DNA from: an uncultured cyanobacterium
GTDB taxonomy: Bacteria > Cyanobacteriota > Cyanobacteriia > CAKZMO01
Reading direction: 5' to 3'
DNA: 37,726 nt
NCBI GenBank assembly: GCA_937128595.1
Contig: CAKZMO010000185.1
Location: 1-37,726, forward strand
Below the pieces are notes generated by a model that saw only the letters and a list, made by a program, of their open reading frames with translations, was not told the DNA's origin and did no database searches. Positions 34,421-37,726 of this stretch are shown here, piece after piece. Position numbers and translations under genes: made by a program. Position 1 is the stretch's first letter; the number at the start of each line of letters is the position of its first letter.

Positions 34421-37303
34421 TTAATTAGCGACCGAAGTATCTGCATTGGAAAAGCTCTGACGCAAAGGGAGCGTAATAGTAATGCATGTTCCTTTACCGG
34501 AGTCGCTTTCCACTTTGATTGTGCCGTGATGCAAATCGACACTTTTCTTCACGATCGCCAGTCCTAACCCGGTGCCTTGAATAGCGCCAACATTACTGCC
34601 TCGGTGAAAAAACTCAAATAGCCGTGTTTGGTCATCTAGAGGTATACCGATTCCCTCATCTCGAATCTGCAGAATACAAGTGCCATCTTCATAGGTGAGG
34701 TTGCATTCGACACGACTGTGGGGCTCAGAATATTTCACCGCATTTGACAGCAAATTATTGAGCATCTGTCGTAGCAGTTTGGAGTCGAGAAACGCAGGTC
34801 TTGGAGTTCCGCTCTGAGTAAACGTGACCACATGACTTTTGCCGAAACTTCGCTGAGCCTGAATGACCGTGTCTTTGCAGAATGTATCAAGCTCAAGCTC
34901 AATATATTCTATTTCAAGGCGATCGCGCTCGGCTCTTCCAATAAATAGAACATCGTCAAGCAGACGGGTCATATGCTGAATCGACTCATACACCTGCTGA
35001 AATAACTCCTTTTCTTCCTCCTCAGAATTCTTGAAGTAATCGAGAATTTCGACAGATGACATGATTGTTGTCAGGGGAGTTCGAAACTCATGAGATGTCG
35101 TTGAAATAAACCGCGATTTCAGGTCACTCAACTCTCGTTCTTTCGCTAGCGCTTTGAGAATTTCTTCTTCCAGCTGCTTGCGCTCGGTAACGTCTCTCTG
35201 AATAGCCATCCAATGGGTCGTATGTCCAGAGGCATCCGTGATCGGAACAATTACCGTATCGACCCAGAATTCTGATCGATCTTTTCGATAGTTGATCAGC
35301 TCTACTTTTGCGGTCGTCCACCGTTCTAACGCATCACGAATAATATCGAGGGACTTTCGATTAGTTTTTGGCCCCTGTAGCAGGCGCGGAGATTTTCCCA
35401 AAACCTCATCGAGATGGTAGCCCGTGTTGCGAGTAAACGCAGGATTGACGTAAACGATGCGCGGTCCAGGTTCTGAAAGGGGTTCCGTTTCGGTGATGAT
35501 AATGGAATCATTGGCGTTGGTTACCACCGACTCCAGAAGTCTAAGTCGGTCTTCGACCTGTTTGCGAGATGTGATATCCATCAAGACCCCATCCCAGAGG
35601 GAACTGCCATCGAGACGACGCTGAGGTTGGGCGATCGCCTGAATCCACTTGAGGTCACCAGACTTGAGAAGAATTCGGCCTTCCCACAACCAAGGAGCTA
35701 GAGAATGCGCTGACCGAGATAGAGAACTGTAAAACGTCTGAAGATCATCTTCAAAAATGCATTCAAAAACAGACGCCGCAGAAGCGCTAATTTCCTCAGC
35801 CTCCATCTCGAAGATATCGCGACAGCCTGGACTGACATATGAAAAAGAGAACTGGCGTTGGCTTGCCTGGGCGTAGTCCGTATCGCCCTGCAACTGAGTC
35901 AGTCGAAAAATCATTCCCGGCACATTCGCAACCAGGTTTTGAAATTGAACTTTGCTGTCTCGCAAAGCCGCTTGAGCATCTTTTTGCTCAGAAATTTTTT
36001 CAATGATGCCTAAGATTAAGCATGGACAGCGAGACTCATCCCGCACGGTTGCCGTCGTCAGTTTGATCCAGAGATGCGTCCCATCCTTCCGCAAACATCG
36101 CCGCTCAATGGAATATTGCTCTTGATTTCCATCAATTAAGGCTTGAAAGTTAGCGACATCTTGCGTCAGATCTTCCGCCAGAGTGAAGTGGAATAGAGTC
36201 TTGCAAAGAAGCTCGGCTTGGCTGTAGCCCAGCATAGTTTCAAGGGCAGTGTTGGCTTCGAGAATACGACCGCAAGGATCAAGAGTCACAATGCCTACGG
36301 AAGCATTTTCGAAAATTGCCTGAAATCGAGCTTCGCGAGCAACCCCTGCAATTCGTTGGGCAGATACAAGCGACTCCGATGAGAGTGACATGTCCGAAGG
36401 ATCTGGTTCAGTTGCATCGGATGATACAAGATATTGCTGGCTCTCTAAAGCTTGATTTGTACGTTCTAGATAGGAATGAAGCTTTTGCTCATGGGAAATA
36501 TCTTCGACAATACCTTCGTAATAGAGAGGAGTATTGTGGCGATCGCACACCAACCGTCCGCTTTCTGACACCCACAGCATTTGCCCATCGGGTCGTTGTA
36601 TTTGGGTTCTAAAATGGCGTACTTTTCCTTCTTCTTTAAGCTGAGAGAGAAAGGTCTGCCAAGCATTCGGCTGAACGTAATGGACTATTACTTCGTCAGA
36701 AGACGGCGAACGGGTTGAAGCCTGAATGAGTTCGCCAATACTGAGATATCCGTAAAGATGAGCGGCGGCAGCATTAGCGGCTGTGATGCGGCCATCTAGA
36801 TCTTTTTGCACCACACCAATGGGCAGATAGTCTAAGACGGAATCGCTAGACAGGAACTCAGGAGCCGTATCTAGAGCCGTCTGGGGCGGTTGAGATTGTT
36901 CTAAAGGAATGCGCGGTGCTGGATTGTCAGCAGAGCTTTCACAAGGTTGCCACAAACACCAGATTTGCTCAGTCTGGTGAGGCGTATTGTGATAGTCAAG
37001 AATGCCTGTCGCTGGTGTCAGCCGTCCGGATCGAGAAACGAGAGTCACGTCGATAGGAGCAACAGCTTTACCCGCCTGAAGCGATTGCAAGGCGTTGATC
37101 AGGCGATCGCGACTTTCTGGATGGACAACATCGAGCCACTGAAGGTGCAGTGCCTCATCAGCAGAATATCCTAATACTTTTTGCCATGTGTCGTTTACAT
37201 AGAGGACTTCCCCGGAAGGAACCACGACTTGAACCAAGTCATGAACTTGGTCTAACAGTCGTTTTAGGGGTAAGTCGAGGCGTCCGGTCTGTGGCTTCTG
37301 CAT
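34421..37303 (-). CDS. Multi-PAS hybrid-type sensor histidine kinase (no receiver)
   Basis: 960 residues from ATG 37303; a GTG at 37390 adds 29 residues before the first PAS domain. Five PAS/PAC units are visible: VHDLVQVVVPSGEVLYVNDT; LPIGVVQKDLDGRITAANAA; IFENASVGIVTLDPCGRILE; LVANVPGMIFRL with SYVSPGCRDIF; and NANDSIIITETEPL with VYVNPAFTRNTGY. The HisKA motif SHEFRTPLTTI puts phospho-acceptor His at about 738. The ATPase domain has NNLLSNAVKYS, DEGIGIP and GTGLGLAIVKK. No membrane helix, so signals are sensed in the cytoplasm. PAS5 has GKSPRLLQGPKT, like a LOV motif but without its reactive Cys. The REC-GGDEF-EAL regulator lies downstream. Ligands unknown. Confidence 0.95.
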   Translation of the reverse strand: MQKPQTGRLDLPLKRLLDQVHDLVQVVVPSGEVLYVNDTWQKVLGYSADEALHLQWLDVVHPESRDRLINALQSLQAGKAVAPIDVTLVSRSGRLTPATGILDYHNTPHQTEQIWCLWQPCESSADNPAPRIPLEQSQPPQTALDTAPEFLSSDSVLDYLPIGVVQKDLDGRITAANAAAAHLYGYLSIGELIQASTRSPSSDEVIVHYVQPNAWQTFLSQLKEEGKVRHFRTQIQRPDGQMLWVSESGRLVCDRHNTPLYYEGIVEDISHEQKLHSYLERTNQALESQQYLVSSDATEPDPSDMSLSSESLVSAQRIAGVAREARFQAIFENASVGIVTLDPCGRILEANTALETMLGYSQAELLCKTLFHFTLAEDLTQDVANFQALIDGNQEQYSIERRCLRKDGTHLWIKLTTATVRDESRCPCLILGIIEKISEQKDAQAALRDSKVQFQNLVANVPGMIFRLTQLQGDTDYAQASQRQFSFSYVSPGCRDIFEMEAEEISASAASVFECIFEDDLQTFYSSLSRSAHSLAPWLWEGRILLKSGDLKWIQAIAQPQRRLDGSSLWDGVLMDITSRKQVEDRLRLLESVVTNANDSIIITETEPLSEPGPRIVYVNPAFTRNTGYHLDEVLGKSPRLLQGPKTNRKSLDIIRDALERWTTAKVELINYRKDRSEFWVDTVIVPITDASGHTTHWMAIQRDVTERKQLEEEILKALAKERELSDLKSRFISTTSHEFRTPLTTIMSSVEILDYFKNSEEEEKELFQQVYESIQHMTRLLDDVLFIGRAERDRLEIEYIELELDTFCKDTVIQAQRSFGKSHVVTFTQSGTPRPAFLDSKLLRQMLNNLLSNAVKYSEPHSRVECNLTYEDGTCILQIRDEGIGIPLDDQTRLFEFFHRGSNVGAIQGTGLGLAIVKKSVDLHHGTIKVESDSGKGTCITITLPLRQSFSNADTSVAN

Positions 37304-37726
37304 CTGCGAAAAATATCTCAGTAAGACGCGAGGCTCAAACAAACTGTGAAGACTCGCTTCTTTTAACGCTTCGTCAAATCGCACCCACACTAAAAGCTGT
37401 CATAGCAAAAATTGTGGTGGTGGCAGCAATCGCTAAAGCGGCTTGATTGAGCAGTTTGATTAAGCAGTTTAACTAATTCGTTACGCTCTTTTGCACTCAG
37501 CAATATTCTACCTTTGATATAGAATTCCCAATTCTTTGGATAAAGTCCTGTGAATGTTTTTTACCTAGAGACACAAAGCTTTGCACCGTAAGCATCAAGT
37601 GCGATCGCAGCCCGCTCCTCCTCTCATCTAGCACTTCACAAGCGATTTAGTATCGCTATACAACAGTGAAATCGGCGTTGCACATTCGAAGAATGATTTT
37701 GGTAGGGGCATCGCAATGCGATGCCC
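37304..37726. other. Upstream region of PAS kinase, window end
   Basis: 423 bases with no supported gene. It holds the kinase promoter region, a near-direct repeat GCAGTTTGA/GCAGTTTAA around 37450-37475 and the palindrome at the window end. Confidence 0.5.
37706..37726. repeat. Perfect 10-bp hairpin at window end
   Basis: GGGCATCGCA, then A, then TGCGATGCCC, forms a perfect hairpin that reaches the last base of the window. It is probably the left part of another foldback element, since the flank GGTAG precedes it and its partner would lie beyond the edge. Confidence 0.7.

Noticed and set aside
34255-34542. 95-codon frame overlapping the 3' end of the PAS kinase
   Set aside because: It overlaps a strongly supported ATPase domain in another frame and has no family likeness.
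35326-35480. LOV photoreceptor in PAS5 of the large kinase
   Set aside because: The GKSPRLLQGPKT segment is LOV-like but has Pro where the flavin-binding Cys should be, a common non-photoactive PAS variant.

Overview
The window looks like chromosomal DNA of a filamentous-type cyanobacterium. The octamer GCGATCGC (HIP1) and its one-base variants recur throughout. There is a 29-residue petN (cytochrome b6f), an Omp85 with an acidic linker before its POTRA domains, a TxlA-like thioredoxin, a pentapeptide-repeat protein, a WD40-tailed Ser/Thr kinase and an HTH-NB-ARC protein, all typical of this phylum. No rRNA, tRNA, CRISPR array, phage gene or transposase gene was found. The species cannot be named from the sequence.

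Layout. 1-1095: a cut palindromic repeat fused in frame to an unidentified coding tail, then a lone ribbon-helix-helix protein. 1096-3980 (+): a three-gene cluster of GAF histidine kinase, FMN flavoprotein and VOC protein. 4099-9788: a small conserved protein (-), Omp85 (+), a DUF39/HcyBio homocysteine protein (+) and an alpha/beta hydrolase (-). 10034-14990 (-): deoC, recO, an MFS transporter and a GT4 glycosyltransferase, closely spaced and probably partly co-transcribed. 15158-17875: a 48-residue membrane peptide (-), petN (-), pentapeptide protein (+), TxlA-like thioredoxin (-) and a NIL/4Fe-4S ferredoxin (+). 17922-25680: ComEC-like protein (-), DUF4079 membrane protein (-), sorbosone dehydrogenase-like lipoprotein (+), small lipoprotein (+) and a large helical-repeat membrane protein (-). 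25855-30017: two abutting foldback repeats, a kinase-WD40 protein (-) and an HTH-NB-ARC ATPase (-). 30968-37303: an NfeD-like OB protein (+), a REC-GGDEF-EAL regulator (-) and a five-PAS histidine kinase (-).

How genes may work together. The DUF39 protein (7682) and the NIL-ferredoxin (17471) are the two protein families that methanogen genetics links to making homocysteine from aspartate semialdehyde and sulfide. Both lie within 10 kb here, and the ferredoxin is divergent from a membrane thioredoxin. The multi-PAS kinase and the REC regulator may form a phosphorelay whose output is c-di-GMP binding, because both the GGDEF and EAL motifs look catalytically damaged. The NB-ARC protein ends where its relatives usually continue into pentapeptide/WD40 repeats, and the next gene downstream carries a seven-blade WD40 domain on a kinase.

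The main non-coding signal is a family of 80-100 bp foldback elements (7502, 25855, 25949, 34055 and the left edge). Outer ends are conserved while the central hairpin arms differ between copies, yet each arm pair stays complementary in most copies.
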